From positions 197,481,526-197,545,525 of the forward strand of contig OY821521.1 in assembly GCA_963682025.1 (NCBI GenBank): a DNA stretch of 64,000 bases, read 5' to 3'. The stretch is from Cordilura impudica. Its lineage: Eukaryota; Arthropoda; Insecta; Diptera; Scathophagidae. The number at the start of each line of letters is the position of its first letter. The first letter of the stretch is position 1. The position numbers were made by a program, and so were the translations under genes. Positions 34,054-45,779 of the stretch are shown in pieces. A model generated the notes under the pieces. That model made no database searches. It was not told the origin of the DNA and saw only the letters and a list, made by a program, of their open reading frames with translations.

Positions 34054-34250
34054 TTAATAAAAATGGATCCTTTTATATCAGCAAGGTCTATTGCAAATGA
34101 ATTACAAGTAAATATTTCGAAAAGATCATCCAAAGACCAGTTGTTGAAGGTGGACTTAAATCAGACCGAAGTTAAAAAAACATTGTATTTCCGTTAAAAA
34201 TTCTAGAATTGCATTTGCAAAGGACCACTTGAACTGCAGTACAATCTAAT
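34054..34250 (+). pseudogene. Tc1-like transposase fragment
   Basis: The translation from 34063 (MDPFISARSIANELQVNISKR, then SSKDQLLKVDLNQTEVKK and a shifted RIAFAKDHL) resembles the second helix-turn-helix region of Tc1 transposases. Only about 60 codons survive and there is a frameshift. Copy E of the mini-me-like repeat begins 30 bases later. Confidence 0.5.
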
Positions 34251-34274
34251 AGAAGACCAAAACAATACTCAATA

Positions 34275-34934
34275 ATAATCAAGTCAAAAATATTTGACCT
34301 AAACCCATCTTTTATTATAGTACCGACAACGCAGAATCACTTTCTGAGTCGATTTAGCAATGTCCGTCTGTCTGTGCGCCTTGTGTCCATATAAATATTT
34401 TTTAATGAAATTTGATATATAAGCTTTTATCAGCCGTAGGATGAAGGCTATTGAAATTAGTAAAAATCGGTTTATGTTCAGACCTAGTCCCCTTAAAAAT
34501 GATACCTATGAGATCGACTTAAATTGCCATAACACCCAAATTATCATATAGATCTTGGTTAGTAGTCCAAAAATAAATCCTCTAGATTTCTTAGTCAAAT
34601 TCCCATATAAGGCTGCCTACTTAAATCTATCAAAAAAACAAAATTATTGCACAGATTTTTCTCATATTTAGTTTGTATATGTTTTTCCAAAAAATAAGTG
34701 ACTACGAAATATGGCCAGGATCGGTTCATTTTTTGACCTAGTCCCCATGTAAATATAGCATTCAACATGAACTGTTTCATATCTGCAGGCAAAAGAATTA
34801 ATAACAACGCCGCTCAAATTTGGTTCAAGCTTATTTTCTATATTCAATTAGTTGGACCTAAAACCCTTTCTTTAAACTCATCGTATAAGGGTATCGTATA
34901 GTCGGTCTAGGCCGACTAATTTTCGTATTTGTTT
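34275..34934 (-). mobile_element. Mini-me/DINE-like repeat, copy E (diverged)
   Basis: Reverse complement of the family: AAAATATTTGACCTAAACCC start, GTCCGTCTGTCTG at about 34362-34375, CCGATATGAACTG-like middle and the GTCGGTCTAGGCCGACT palindrome near 34898-34914. More diverged than the other long copies. Confidence 0.75.
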
Positions 34935-35010
34935 TTACTTATTTTAGTTTTTCAGCTATAACTGAAGAACCACTGATGATTTCTCATTTCATTTTTCAGG
35001 AAAACTAGAT

Positions 35011-36318
35011 AAGGGTGATTTTTTAAGAGCTATAGGAAAGTTTTCCAAAAAAAAAAAAAACATAAAATTCAGAAAAATGCATGAAATCTTTATTTGAATC
35101 GATAGTACGGTCCATATAATTTAATGTTTGAAGATTATTTCATGCAAATGTTGACCGTGACTGCGCCTCAAATGGTCCATCCGCTTAGTCCAATTTTGGC
35201 ATACTCTTTCCAACATTTTGGCCGGTATCTCACGAATAAATGCTTCAATGTTGTCTTCCAATGCGTCAGTTGAAGCGGGATTGTCTGTATAGACATGAGC
35301 TTTAACATAGCCCCACAAAAAATAGTCTAAAGGCGTTAAATCGCACGATCTAGGCGGCCAATTGACCGGTCCCGAACGTGAAATAAAATGTTCACCGAAC
35401 TCGCCTCACAATAAGTCCATTTTTGCGCGTGCTGTGTGGCATGTGGCACCGTCTTGTTGAATCCACATGTCATGCCAGTCAAGCTCTTGCATTTTGGGCA
35501 AAAAAAAGTTGGATATCATCTCTCGGTAGCGCTCACCATTCACAGTTACGTTACGATTCGCATCATCTTTGAAGAAGTACGGTCCAATGATGCCACCAGC
35601 CCATAAACCGCACCAAACTGTGACTTTTTCTGAATGCATTGGTAGCTCTTCCACTGCTTCTGGCTGATATTCACTCCAATATCGACAATTCTGCTTATTT
35701 ACGTACCCATTGAGCCAAAAATGAGCTTCGCCGCTGAACACATTTTTTCGGTAAAAAAGTGGATCTTCGGCCAACTTTCCAAGAGCCCATTCACCAAAAA
35801 TTCTACGTTGCGGTAGGTCGTTCGGATCCAATTCTTGCACCAGCTGTATTTCGAAAGGCTTCATACCTAAATCCTTCCGCAAAATTTTCCACGTTGTTGA
35901 GTAACAGAGGCCCAATTGATGCGAACGGCGACGAATCGATAATTGATGGTCATCATTAACACTGGCCGATACAGTTGCGATATTTTCTTCAGTTCGCACT
36001 CTACGTAAGCGTGTTGGTGGTTTAATGTCCAACAATGTAAATTTGGTGCGAAATTTAGTCACAATAGCCCGAATAGCCGCTTCAGTGGGTCGATTAAACT
36101 GACCATAAAATGGCAGAAGCGCGCGATGAACTTTCTTAACAGAGCACGCATTTTGATAATAAAATTCAATAACTTGCAAGCGTTGTTCGTTTGTAAGACG
36201 ATTCATCGTTAAATTATAGACCAAACTGAAGATGTTTGACAATGAAACAAAACACGAAACATGCGTCAGCTGTTTAAACCAGTGTTGCCAAAAAGATAAC
36301 AGATAAAAAATCACCCTT
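35011..36318 (-). mobile_element. Rosa-like (DD41D) Tc1/mariner element, nearly full length
   Basis: The ends AAGGGTGATTTTTTA and TAAAAAATCACCCTT are perfect 15-bp inverted repeats enclosing a single transposase-length frame. A TA duplication is not exact at the borders. The spacing of the last two catalytic Asp (QQDGATCHTA to TPLDYFLWG) is 41 residues by my count, the DD41D signature of rosa-type elements of flies. A homologous but more decayed relic is at 49020-49930. Confidence 0.85.
35121..36206 (-). pseudogene. DD41D transposase with two inactivating changes
   Basis: The frame runs from ATG at 36206-36204 (MNRLTNEQRLQVIEFYYQ) to TAA at 35121, 362 codons. An N-terminal helix-turn-helix (VKKVHRALLPFYGQFNRPTE) is followed by the catalytic domain (FWLNGYVNKQNCRYW, VTVWCGLWAGGIIGPYFF, WIQQDGATCHTARA, LTPLDYFLWGYVK). 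Two lesions are visible. The first catalytic Asp is Gly (FSGEAHFW, where the family has FSDEAHFW), and a TGA at about 35406-35408 replaces an Arg codon shortly after the second Asp. Otherwise the frame is intact, so this copy died recently. Confidence 0.85.
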
Positions 36319-36349
36319 TACAGACACTGTTATATTAATACTTATATAT

Positions 36350-36511
36350 CAATAATATTAGTAGGCTAGGCGATTTTTTGTTACCGATGTTTTGTTCTAC
36401 CATTTTATCCCGATTTTGACCAAACGTATATTATTTGAAAGGTATTTCTTTTAAGCTGTTCACCAGATTTACAGATTTATAAATTTTGTTCCTTTATTTT
36501 GAGTAAATTGT
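36350..36511. repeat. Interspersed repeat next to the rosa-like element, copy 1
   Basis: AATATTAGTAGGCTAGGCGA..CCCGATTTTGACCAAACG..TATTATTTGAAAGGTATTTC..TTCCTTTATTTTGAGTAAATTG recurs at 50026-50185. It begins about 30 bases beyond the right terminus of the rosa-like element. Confidence 0.7.
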
Positions 36512-37195
36512 ATTGTATGCTAGTATATAATATAATGATATTAGACTTATTAATATTATTAATTAGACGTATGAGTGATAATTATGATAATTATATTAAT
36601 AATTTTTTGAGGTTTACTATACTGGCTTAGTACTTTAAACTTGACTTAAAATTTTCACCCCCAGAATGGCTGTTGCACTTTGATATTAGTGAAATTTAAA
36701 TTTTATTGAATAAACTGAAAATAATCTAATTTTTTGTCGCGTAGAAGAAACTATGTTGAAGATTTAATAAGCATTTTTTTTAATATTTTTCATAACAATT
36801 TTTTTTTGTTAATTTAGTTGATTAATTTTATAAATTAATAATTTGAAAACCAAATGTGTATTTGTATTTGTTATTAAGACATATCTTAACCACAAATTCG
36901 TGCATATTTTTGTCGGACACTGTACATACTCGTACATAGAATGCGAATGTAATGAATAATGAAATGAAATAAAAAAAGCCGGGATGACGTCATATTTGAA
37001 TATGAAAAGAACAAGTAATAGTATAGTATGCAAATAATGAATTAAATAAACTTGCTGCGGAAATATTACTAGTTACTACACAATGAGAGAACTGCTTGGG
37101 CAAGTTACCTGTAATCCCTATGTTAATTTAGGAGGGAGGTGAACTTAAACGCATAAGAAATCGTTCAAGAAAAAAAAACTCAACAGTATTGATAC
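36512..37195. other. Gene-free A+T-rich stretch
   Basis: Nothing recognisable apart from ATTA-type simple sequence (36536-36605). Confidence 0.4.
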
Positions 37196-37330
37196 GTGAT
37201 AGTCAGGGTTGTCAATCAGTGCTTTTAGCACTGTTTTAGTGTTTTTTAAAATTATCGGTGCGAAAATTTTTCGAGTGTTTTTTAATGTTTTTTTTTTTTT
37301 TTTAACATCAGTGACAACAACAAAAAATAG

Positions 37331-37886
37331 TTTTATTAAAAAACACAATATTTTTACAGTGTAAATAACTCAAATTTCACTTTTTCTTTTGAATGCAAGT
37401 TTGCACTGAAATTAAAACCGTTTTATGGCCGGATGGTAGTGATAATGAGGAAACAATAGACTTTAATCTCAGTATGCGAAATGTAAAATTAAAACTTTAA
37501 ATTAATAATTAATTAATAATTAAGAATATTTAACTTCAGTTTTATTAAAAAACACAATATTTTTACAGTGTAAATAACTTAAATTTCACTTTTTCTTTTG
37601 AATGCAAGTTTGCACTGAAATTAAAACCGTTTTATGGCCGGATGGTAGTGATAATGAGGAAACAATGGACTTTAATCTCAGTATTTTACAGTGTAATATT
37701 TTTACAGTGTAAATAACTTAAATTTCACTTTTTCTTTTGAATGCAAGTTTGCACTGAAATTAAAACCGTTTTATGGCCGGATGGTAGTGATAATGAGGAA
37801 ACAATGGACTTTAATCTCAGTATGCGATATTTAAAATTAAAACTTTAAATTAATAATTAATTAATAATTAAGAATATTTAACTTCA
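37331..37886. repeat. Tandem triplication inside the transposon (units of about 209, 150 and 190 bp)
   Basis: The block TTTTTACAGTGTAAATAACT..GAATGCAAGTTTGCACTG..CCGGATGGTAGTGATAATG..GACTTTAATCTCAG occurs three times, starting at 37331, 37540 and about 37690. Copies are nearly identical, so the triplication is recent relative to the transposon. The second unit lacks the ATTAATAATTAATTAATAAT tail. Confidence 0.85.
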
Positions 37887-37995
37887 AGAGGTTTGTTTTA
37901 TTTGTTTTTATATTAAGGTTTGCGTACGATAAAACTGGTGCACACATCTTAGCTTGTAAAATTTTTTAAATTTTAATTTTCTTTTAAATCACGTA

Positions 37996-38079
37996 TGCAA
38001 ATACTCACGTCAAGTTTGTAAATTATTGTATTCTTTTTGCAAATACTCACGTCAAGTTTGTAAATTATTGTATTCTTTT
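37996..38079. repeat. 42-bp tandem duplication
   Basis: TGCAAATACTCACGTCAAG..ATTGTATTCTTTT is present twice, back to back and identical, directly before the HTH remnant. Confidence 0.85.
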
Positions 38080-38599
38080 TGGATTTAAAATGAGTTGTAA
38101 AATAAAAATACGTGATAAAATTATTTGATTCATTAAAGAAAATCCAAATTGGACTTTAAAACCAATTGCTAGAAAATCCAAAGTTACGAGAAATATCGTT
38201 TCGCGTATCAGTAAAAACGTTACTGTGCGTTTAACTATAAAAAAAGAAAAAGGCAGTGGTAAAAAATAGGCATTAAGAACCCAAATGCTGTCAATAAGGT
38301 AGTCGCTCTTTTTAAGAAAAATCCCAATACCTATATCGAGTAGAAAAATAGCCGAAAAAGTACAATGCTCTGCGGCCTTTGTCACAAAAGTTAAAAGGAT
38401 GAAAGGGCTAAAGTCATACAAAGTCATTTTATTTGGATTTTATGTTACTTGGCACAGTTAAGAACTGTATTTTTGAATTAATTTTTTTAATTTAATAAAA
38501 AAATAAAAAGTGGATTTGGTGCTATTTTTAAAAATTACACATTTTTGATCGGTTTTGGTGCTTTTTGATATTTTAAGGTTGGCAACCCTGGTGATAGTG

Positions 38600-39955
38600 T
38601 ATAACTAGATTATATAATATTCTTGAGAAACTAACAAATAGAGAGGAGAGCTAAAAATACTATTAACAACTGACTGCTCAATTCAAATAATATAAAGTTT
38701 AGCGGTTTGCGGTTTCTTGTAAATTATTTGCTTTTTACGATGATCGTTTTATGTAATAATAAATATTGAAAATATATTACAGCATAAAGATACTTCCGTA
38801 AATAAAAAAAATTCGTAAAATCAGATCAATACTTACATGTATATATTTTTTAATAATAAAAAAAACTCATACACATAAATTAACACGAGTTTGTGATAAA
38901 CAGCCAATGTGGTGGTTATGAACTGATTTTACTTTAGATTATGTATTATAAAGGTTGTTGAGATTATATGAAAAAAAGCAATATTTTTTTATTTTGACAC
39001 ATATGTAAAGTTATGTAATTTCTGGGCGAATCATCATAGAGAATAGGGCTAAACACAATAAAATGAATTTATTTTGATTAAAATTTTTAATCAACATACG
39101 TGGGCGGCTCAATCAATCCATGTCTTTTTAAATGCCCTCATACATACTAAAAAACTATCGCCATGACCTTGGTGACCCCGCTAAGTCTACCTTGGTATTC
39201 TTTGGCGCCGTACCTTTTTTGAAAAAATTAGATCTTTTTTTATTATTTATTTACATGATATTAAACTTATATATATATAAAGATATTAGCATTGGCTGCC
39301 GGCTCCATCATCTATAATTAAGTACTTGATTAAAATTTTTATATTTAATTTAGATATGTAATAAAAAATATGATTAATGTTATCAAGTAGATGGAGGCCA
39401 ATATTGTTGAATAGGTAGTTGGTTTAGAGAGTTATTGCTTAAGTTGCTGTTTATTAGATTTTGATGTGTGGTGATTGTGTGACCACATATAAGCAGACGG
39501 GAAAATATTTGTTTTTTGTTAATATTTGTTGGATAGATAGGAATTTTTAAATTTAGGTTGATTTCTGTGAAATGTGGATGACGATAATCTTTTAGGTCAG
39601 TAACTTTATTTAAAGTTTATTAATAATTAAATGACGTAAGTGAAATTTTTCAGTCAGCGAATCTTTTATCATTGGGAGGAGCTATACATGCATGTTCAAC
39701 AGCTAAGTCTGTATAATTATTACTGCATAATTTGCCTTTGAATTCTATAAAAAGTCGCGAATTTTGTCAGCGGATCGAAAATTGTTACCAGGTTGTTAAT
39801 AGACGACTTTTTTTAATAACGGTACTTTTAAAAAAATATTTTTAATTTTATTATTTTCTATAAAAATAAAAATCTTATTTTCGGATCTTTATCATTTTAA
39901 TGATTGAGTTAGAAATTAATCAGGCTCAAGATGAAATGTTTTTACTTTTTTTATA
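38600..39955. other. No recognised gene; faint retrotransposon trace on the minus strand
   Basis: On the minus strand, 39620-39410 reads LKDYRHPHFTEINLNLKIP and FSRLLICGHTITTHQNLI. This faintly resembles the RLRIGHT.TH segment near the end of non-LTR ORF2 proteins. It is too degraded to assign. The rest is A+T-rich without features. Confidence 0.25.
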
Positions 39956-39959
39956 AAGA

Positions 39960-42725
39960 AAATTCACTTTTTAAAGAAAATGTACTTGAAAAAAAGTACT
40001 CATTTAAGAACAGGATTCTTTTTTAAGAAAAGGTACTTTTTGAGATAATATATTTTCTTTTAAATAAGGTACTTATTTAAGAAAAAGTATTTTTTTAAGA
40101 AAAATATGTTTTTTAAGAAAAGGTACTTTTTTTTTAGAAAAGGTACTTTTTTTAAGAAAAGGTACTTTTTTTAAACTAATGTACTTAAAATTATTTATTA
40201 AAATAATTTTTGGAAATAATTTTAATTTGTTTAGATAAGGTACTTTTTTAATAAAACGTAGTTTTCTAACAAAAATTACTATTTTAAGAAAGGATATTTT
40301 TAAGAAAAATTACTTCCTAAGAAAAGGGACTTTTTTAAGAAAATATACTTTTCAATAGAAAGTACTTTTTTAAGAAAATGTTATATTTTAAGAAAATTTA
40401 CTTTTTAAGAAAAAGTATTATTTTAAGAAAGAGTATATTTTAAGAAAAATTGATGTTTAAAGAAAATGTTTTTTGTTAGGAAAAATTACTCGTTTTAAGA
40501 TAATTTACTTTTTTAAGAAAAAGTATATTTTTAAGAAAAAGTATTTTTTTAAGAAAAGATATTTTTCAAGAAAAAAGTTACTCTTTTAAGAAAAGGTATT
40601 TTTTTTTTTAAAGAAAATGTACTTTTTTAAGACAATGTGCTTAAGACAATGTTACTTTTTGAAGAAAAGGTACTTTTTTAAGAAAAGGTTCTTTTTTTAT
40701 GAAGATGTACTTTTTTAAATGAAGTAATTTTTTAAGGAGTGCACTTTTAAGATAAAGTACTTTCTTCAAGAAAAAGTAGTTTAAGAAAAGGTTACTTTTT
40801 GAAGGTTACTTTTAAGAAAAAGTACTTTTTAAGAAAAATAACGTTTTTAAGAAAAAGTACTATTTTAAGAAAGGTACCTTTTAAGAAAAGTTTATTTTTT
40901 TAATAAAAGGTACTTTTTAAAGAAAATGTCCTTTTTTAAGAAAAGATGCTTTTTAAAGAAAAATGTACTTTTTTAAGAAAAGCTAACTTTTTATGTAAAG
41001 GTACTCTCCTAAAAAAAAGAAAAAGTGTTTAATTAGAAAAAGTGCTGTTTTTAGAAAAAGTATGTTTTTGAAGAAGGTACTTTTTAGGAGAAAGTACGTT
41101 TTAAAGAAAATTTACTTATATAAGAAAAAAGTTACTTTTTTAAGAAAAAAGAAAATTTTTAAGAAAACTATTTTTGAACAAAAAGATACTTTTCAGGAAA
41201 AAATACTTTTAAGAAAAAATAGTTTTTAAGAAAAGGTACTTTCTAACAAGGCACATTGTTAAGAAATTATACATTTAAAGGACGAAAATTTTGAAAAAAA
41301 TAAATTTTTTAGGCAAATATATTTATTTTTTGGAGAAAAACATATTTTTTTTTTAAGAAACGGTTACTTTTAAGAAACGGTATTTTTTAAGCAAATATGT
41401 TTAAATTTAAGTTTTTAAGAAAAGACAATCTTAATAAAATTTACTACATATATAGGAAAATGTACTTTTTTAAGGAAATGTCAATTTTTAAGGAACGGTA
41501 CTCTTTTAAGAAAAGGTACTTTGTAAAGAAATATACTTTTTTAAAAAAATGTGCTTTAAAAAAAAATACTTTTTTAAGAAAAGGTAATTTTCTAAGAAAA
41601 GTTGCTTTTGAAAGAAAAGGTTCTTTTTGAATTAAAGTTACTTTTTGAATAAAAGGTACTTTTTAGAGTACTTTTTTGAGAAAAAAGAAAATGAAAAGCA
41701 CTTTTTCAGAAAAACTGCTTTTAAGAAAAAGTACTTTTTTCAGAAAAACTACTTTTTTCAGAAAGTTTTTTTTTTCAGAAAAACTGCTTTTAAGAAAAAG
41801 TGGTTTTTTAAGAAAAGGTCACTTTTTTAAGAAATGTTTAAATTTAAGTTTTTAAGAAAAGAAATCTTTTAAGAAAAGACAATCTTAATAAAATTTACTA
41901 CATACATATATAGGAAAATGTACTTTTTTAAGGAAATGTCAATTTTTAAGGAACGGTACTCTTTTAAGAAAAGGTACTTTGTAAAGAAATATACTTTTTT
42001 AAGAAAATGTGCTTTAAAAAAAAAAATACTTTTTTAAGAAAAGGTAATTTTCTAAGAAAAGTTGCTTTTGAAAGAAAAGGTTCTTTTTGAATTAAAGTTA
42101 CTTTTTGAATAAAAGGTACTTTTTAGAGTACTTTTTTGAGAAAAAAGAAAATGAAAAGCACTTTTTCAGAAAAACTGCTTTTAAGAAAAAGTACTTTTTT
42201 CAGAAAAACTACTTTTTTCAGAAAAAGTTTTTTTTTTTTCAGAAAAACTGCTTTTAAGAAAAAGTAGTTTTTTAAGAAAAGGTCACTTTTTTAAGAAAAT
42301 GTATTTAAAAAAAAATGTTCTTATTTAATTGATGGTACTTTTTAAGAAAAATAACGTTTTCAAGAAAAATACAATTTCAAGAAAGGGTACTTTTTTAAGA
42401 AAAGGTTTTTTTTTTTTTTAGAAAAGGTACTATTAAGGAAAAGGTATGCTTTTGAAGAATGCACTTTTTAAGAAAAGGTACTTTTTTAAGAAAAGGTACT
42501 TTTTTAAGAAAATTTTCTTTAAAAAAAGACAGTTAAAAAATACTTTTTTAAGAAAAAGTACTATTTTAAGAAAAAGTACTATTTTAAGAAAAAAGTACTA
42601 TTTTAAGAAAAAGTACTATTTTAAAAAAGAATACGTTTTTCTTAAAACTATGCTTTTTAAGAAAGCTACTTTTTTTTTTTAAAAAGTTCCTTTTTAAGAG
42701 AAAATATGTGATTAAGAAAATGTTT
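39960..42725 (+). repeat. Large minisatellite array, about 20-bp unit AAGAAAAGGTACTTTTTT
   Basis: About 2.75 kb of imperfect tandem copies, many reading TTTTTAAGAAAAGGTAC. The unit contains GTAC flanked by A-runs and T-runs. Open frames through it (KKRYFFKK-type peptides) are products of the repeat, not genes. The same unit in reverse complement forms the array at 58480-60110. Confidence 0.9.
41397..42297. repeat. Higher-order duplication of about 440 bp within the minisatellite
   Basis: The segment 41397-41833, starting ATGTTTAAATTTAAGTTTTT, is repeated at 41834-42297 with near identity. It includes the unusual landmark TAAAATTTACTACATA..TATAGGAAAATG in both. The second copy has about 25 extra bases. 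This shows recent amplification of a block of many units. Confidence 0.85.
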
Positions 42726-43170
42726 TTTGTTTCGAAAACGCTGCAGTCAGTCCGTAATGATAGTGACTATATAAGTAAAATACTAGAACTACAACGACCA
42801 CAACAATAATTACAACAACCACAACGAAAATAAATATTTTGAATTAAAATAAAATCGAATTACAACAACAACATTGATATGTCAAGAGATTTTTTACTTC
42901 TTCATTTATATTTCTTGACATCCATCAATTTTGATGATAATAAGTAGCAAACAGCTAAGGTAATTATATAATGGGGGCCTGGCATGATCGTGACTTCCAT
43001 AGAAGGACAGAGATGGTCATCGCTATATCAACTCTGCTTGTTATAAGTATCAACACTATATACTAGATTTTTTCTAATTATTGCAAACAGAATTAGGAAC
43101 TGACCTATAACAATACATTTCTCGTTCCAAAAATTTCCTGAGCATAGAGTTTTAGAGAAAATTGTATATA
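42726..43170. other. Gene-free spacer
   Basis: Contains CAACA-rich simple sequence near 42790-42835. No gene seen. Confidence 0.4.
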
Positions 43171-43380
43171 CAGTACTGCTGAGATAAATGTTACCACCAT
43201 ACAAAAATATAAATAATTTCTATTAGGTTAAGCTTTTTCCAATTTTTAAGTACTTTTGTTGAAAGTGTTCTTAACAGGAGTTGCTTATATTGTCACCGTT
43301 TTGTTAATCAATTTCGAGGCAATTCACGTTTATCTGCGATCCAATTTTGTATGGTGGTAACTTTTATCTGAGCAATGCTG
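43171..43380. mobile_element. 210-bp MITE with 36-bp terminal inverted repeats and TA duplication
   Basis: CAGTACTGCTGAGATAAATG..TTACCACCATACAAAA at the left is inverted at the right (TTTTGTATGGTGGTAA..CTTTTATCTGAGCAATGCTG) with few mismatches. TA flanks both ends (43169-43170, 43381-43382). This is a Tc1/mariner-type MITE. Confidence 0.85.
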
Positions 43381-45227
43381 TACGTATCTAATAATGAAAA
43401 TATAAGCGTGGGTCTAATTGCCGGATTCGTTATCAAAAAATTTTTTATTTTATTCTGTCGTAGTTAACGTATTATGGAATTATGAAACGAGTTCTGACGT
43501 TTGTCCGTCTTCTTTAATTTATAAACCAAAATATGGAATTTCAACTGACTTTCCTTGATATCAAATGCAGCGATTAGCCCCCTGTTCACAGCATAATCAT
43601 AAAAAAACTTCAGTTTTCCCAACTTAAAAATCAGATTTTTTACTTTATTTAAAGAATCTCGCTTTTTTGCATCAAGAACTCTGTATTTTTTATTTGGTCA
43701 CATTACGCTTTTCGAGCTAAACCAGTTGGTCTCGCTTAACATTTACTTATGAGATAATAATAACAAAATAATAATTTTCCAAACTTAATTTTCTCTTGAA
43801 AATAAAAATTTTTACAAAGAAACCAATTAATTGTTTAACATTTATAAATAAAACTGACTCATTTACCAACTTAATATGCAATAATTATTTAAATTTATGA
43901 CCTTTAAATCTGTTTCCCTAATTACCGTTGTATATGTTATTTTTGTTTTTATAACCTAAAAGTGAATTTATCCATTTAGATGTGTGAGTTTACACACTAA
44001 TACTATGTCAACATTTTGGTCACAGCACAAAAACTTAAGTCGCGTGTCTCGTAAACATCCTCTTTTATTTAGTCACTTTTAGCGACATACATTTTTAAAA
44101 AAGAAAACCAAAAAAAAAAAACTTCACTTTCTATAATGTAAGAATGAATATATCAACATATATGTATGTAAATGTATTTATAGAATTTGTTTAATTATAT
44201 TTTCATGTGTCAACATTCACAACACATTTATTTGGTTTTTGTATATTCAAAAATATTGGATACACAACCACTTCACTGGGCTTTGTGTTAATTTAATTGA
44301 AAGAAAATACAAAAAAGAAAACAAATTAGGGAGTGTCTGTAGTTTTTACATTAGAGAATAATAATTTTTTTAAACTTCCGTTTATTTTTAAGACAGGTCT
44401 TTTTATTTATTTAGTTGTTCTTTTTATTTTTATTATTTTTTAGAAATTTGTGTAAAACACATAAACCGGAGAATTTAGTTGATGTTCAAGTGTTAATATT
44501 TTCTGTGTCAATTTCACTTGTAGTTAATTTACGAGGTGTAGACTTAACACTCACTTGGCTAGACGACGACTTAAGGCAAAACAAAGCAAAACAAAAAAAA
44601 AAATTATCAACTATTTAACCAATTCAACCGCAATATATGATGGCGCTGTCGTTTTAAATAACACATATTAATAAATAAACTCTGTTTAAACCTTTAAAAC
44701 CGCTAAAATTGAATTTATTTACAACTTTTATTACAATTACAATTATCTTATATAAAAAAGCAACTTTAGCGGTTAATGTTTCGTCATAATATTTTTTATA
44801 AAATAGGAAAATTACATTGCACGTTTCAATAAAATCGTGTTACTTTGTTGTTTCAACATTAAGGCTTCATTGAAAAAAGTTATTTATTTTACTATAATTT
44901 TTAATGTCAAGAATATTTTTAATCATGAGCTAGTGAATTTTATAAAAACTATTTATAAGAAAAACCTGATTTGGGACTTTTTTCTTTATTTACAAAAAAA
45001 AAAAAAAGCTGCTTAAAAAAATTCAACCAACCAAACAACTGTCAGACGTTTTAGGAAAATCGTCTTTAAACCGGCTAGAGATAATAATTATGTTTGACGA
45101 ATGACATTAATTTTTATTTGTAGGTGTTTTTAATTGACGAAATGCGACAAATCTTGCAATAAACTTGATTTAGATTTTTTTGTGGTAACGTAGATTTTTA
45201 TGATATACTGAATTTGTGCTGATGTTT
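43381..45227. other. Gene-free A+T-rich stretch
   Basis: No coding frame, repeat family or regulatory motif was recognised. The open frame around 44415-44618 has no recognisable content. Confidence 0.4.
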
Positions 45228-45320
45228 GTGACTACCAAAAATACTTGTTCTATACCCACCTTTTACGTATTGACTCAGAATTACTTATTAATTCGGTTTA
45301 GCAATTCAACATACATAGTT
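45228..45320 (-). mobile_element. Diverged mini-me/DINE-like fragment
   Basis: GTGACTACCAAAAATACTTG..CTATACCCACC..GACTCAGAATTACTT..GGTTTAGCAATTCAAC aligns loosely with the end region of the family (AACAACCAAAAATATTTGACC and on). The microsatellite is missing. Confidence 0.4.
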
Positions 45321-45779
45321 AAGAAATCTGTTTTCGAATATTTAAACAAACCGTCTTTTTCAAAACCCGATTAACGGTTTTTTTTGTTTTGAAAACTTGT
45401 TACGAATAATCGGGTTTTCTCTTAATACTAAATTTAAATAACAAGTTCCGTGGCAATGCAAAAATGCAAGTCAAAAGTGGCCTGACTATAACTTAATACG
45501 AAATAAATCTCTCCTCAGTAGGAGTAGAAGGTACATACCAAGGTTCACGGAAGACTCGGACTTCAACGCAACGATTACTGCCGTAGCTGCGGAACACCTG
45601 GAGAAGGAGTGAGATCGAAAAAATCTTAACATACATAAAATTTAATAATAGGGAATTAAATTTAAATTACATACATTAAGGAATACAAAAAAAGTTATAG
45701 TTCTTATCACTACTTATGAACCTTTTCCGGAAACACTTCTATTAGTTATTTTATAATGGTTTCTGTATTTTTTTTTTTG

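Larger units (their letters stand above)
37204..38590 (+). mobile_element. DNA transposon with CAGGGTTG termini and 8-bp target duplication, carrying a Tc1/mariner-like HTH remnant
   Basis: The left end CAGGGTTGTCAA and right end TTGGCAACCCTG are inverted repeats. GTGATAGT flanks both sides exactly (37196-37203, 38591-38598). An 8-bp duplication points to hAT-like (or P-like) integration. Inside, the plus strand from ATG 38090 encodes a broken peptide with two helix-turn-helix-like stretches (LKPIARKSKVTRNIVSRIS; SRKIAEKVQCSAAFVTKVKR followed by MKGLKSYKV), which read like the DNA-binding part of a Tc1/mariner transposase. A stop at about 38128 and frameshifts disable it, and the catalytic part is absent. 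The two signals disagree on superfamily. Confidence 0.75.

Noticed and set aside
35759..35959. Plus-strand frame opposite the DD41D transposase
   Set aside because: It is a shadow of the transposase coding strand. Similar shadows occur opposite AGBE, SNRNP27, eIF6 and the relic at 49.3-49.9 kb.
38065..38427. 120-codon minus-strand frame across the HTH remnant
   Set aside because: The plus strand carries the recognisable helix-turn-helix sequence. The minus frame is its shadow and is hydrophobic by composition only.
41397..42682. Open frames encoding Lys/Phe/Tyr-rich peptides (KKRYFFKK type)
   Set aside because: They are direct translations of the AAGAAAAGGTAC minisatellite. Similar frames appear in the inverse array at about 59959-60192. 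There is no start context, conservation or other gene structure.
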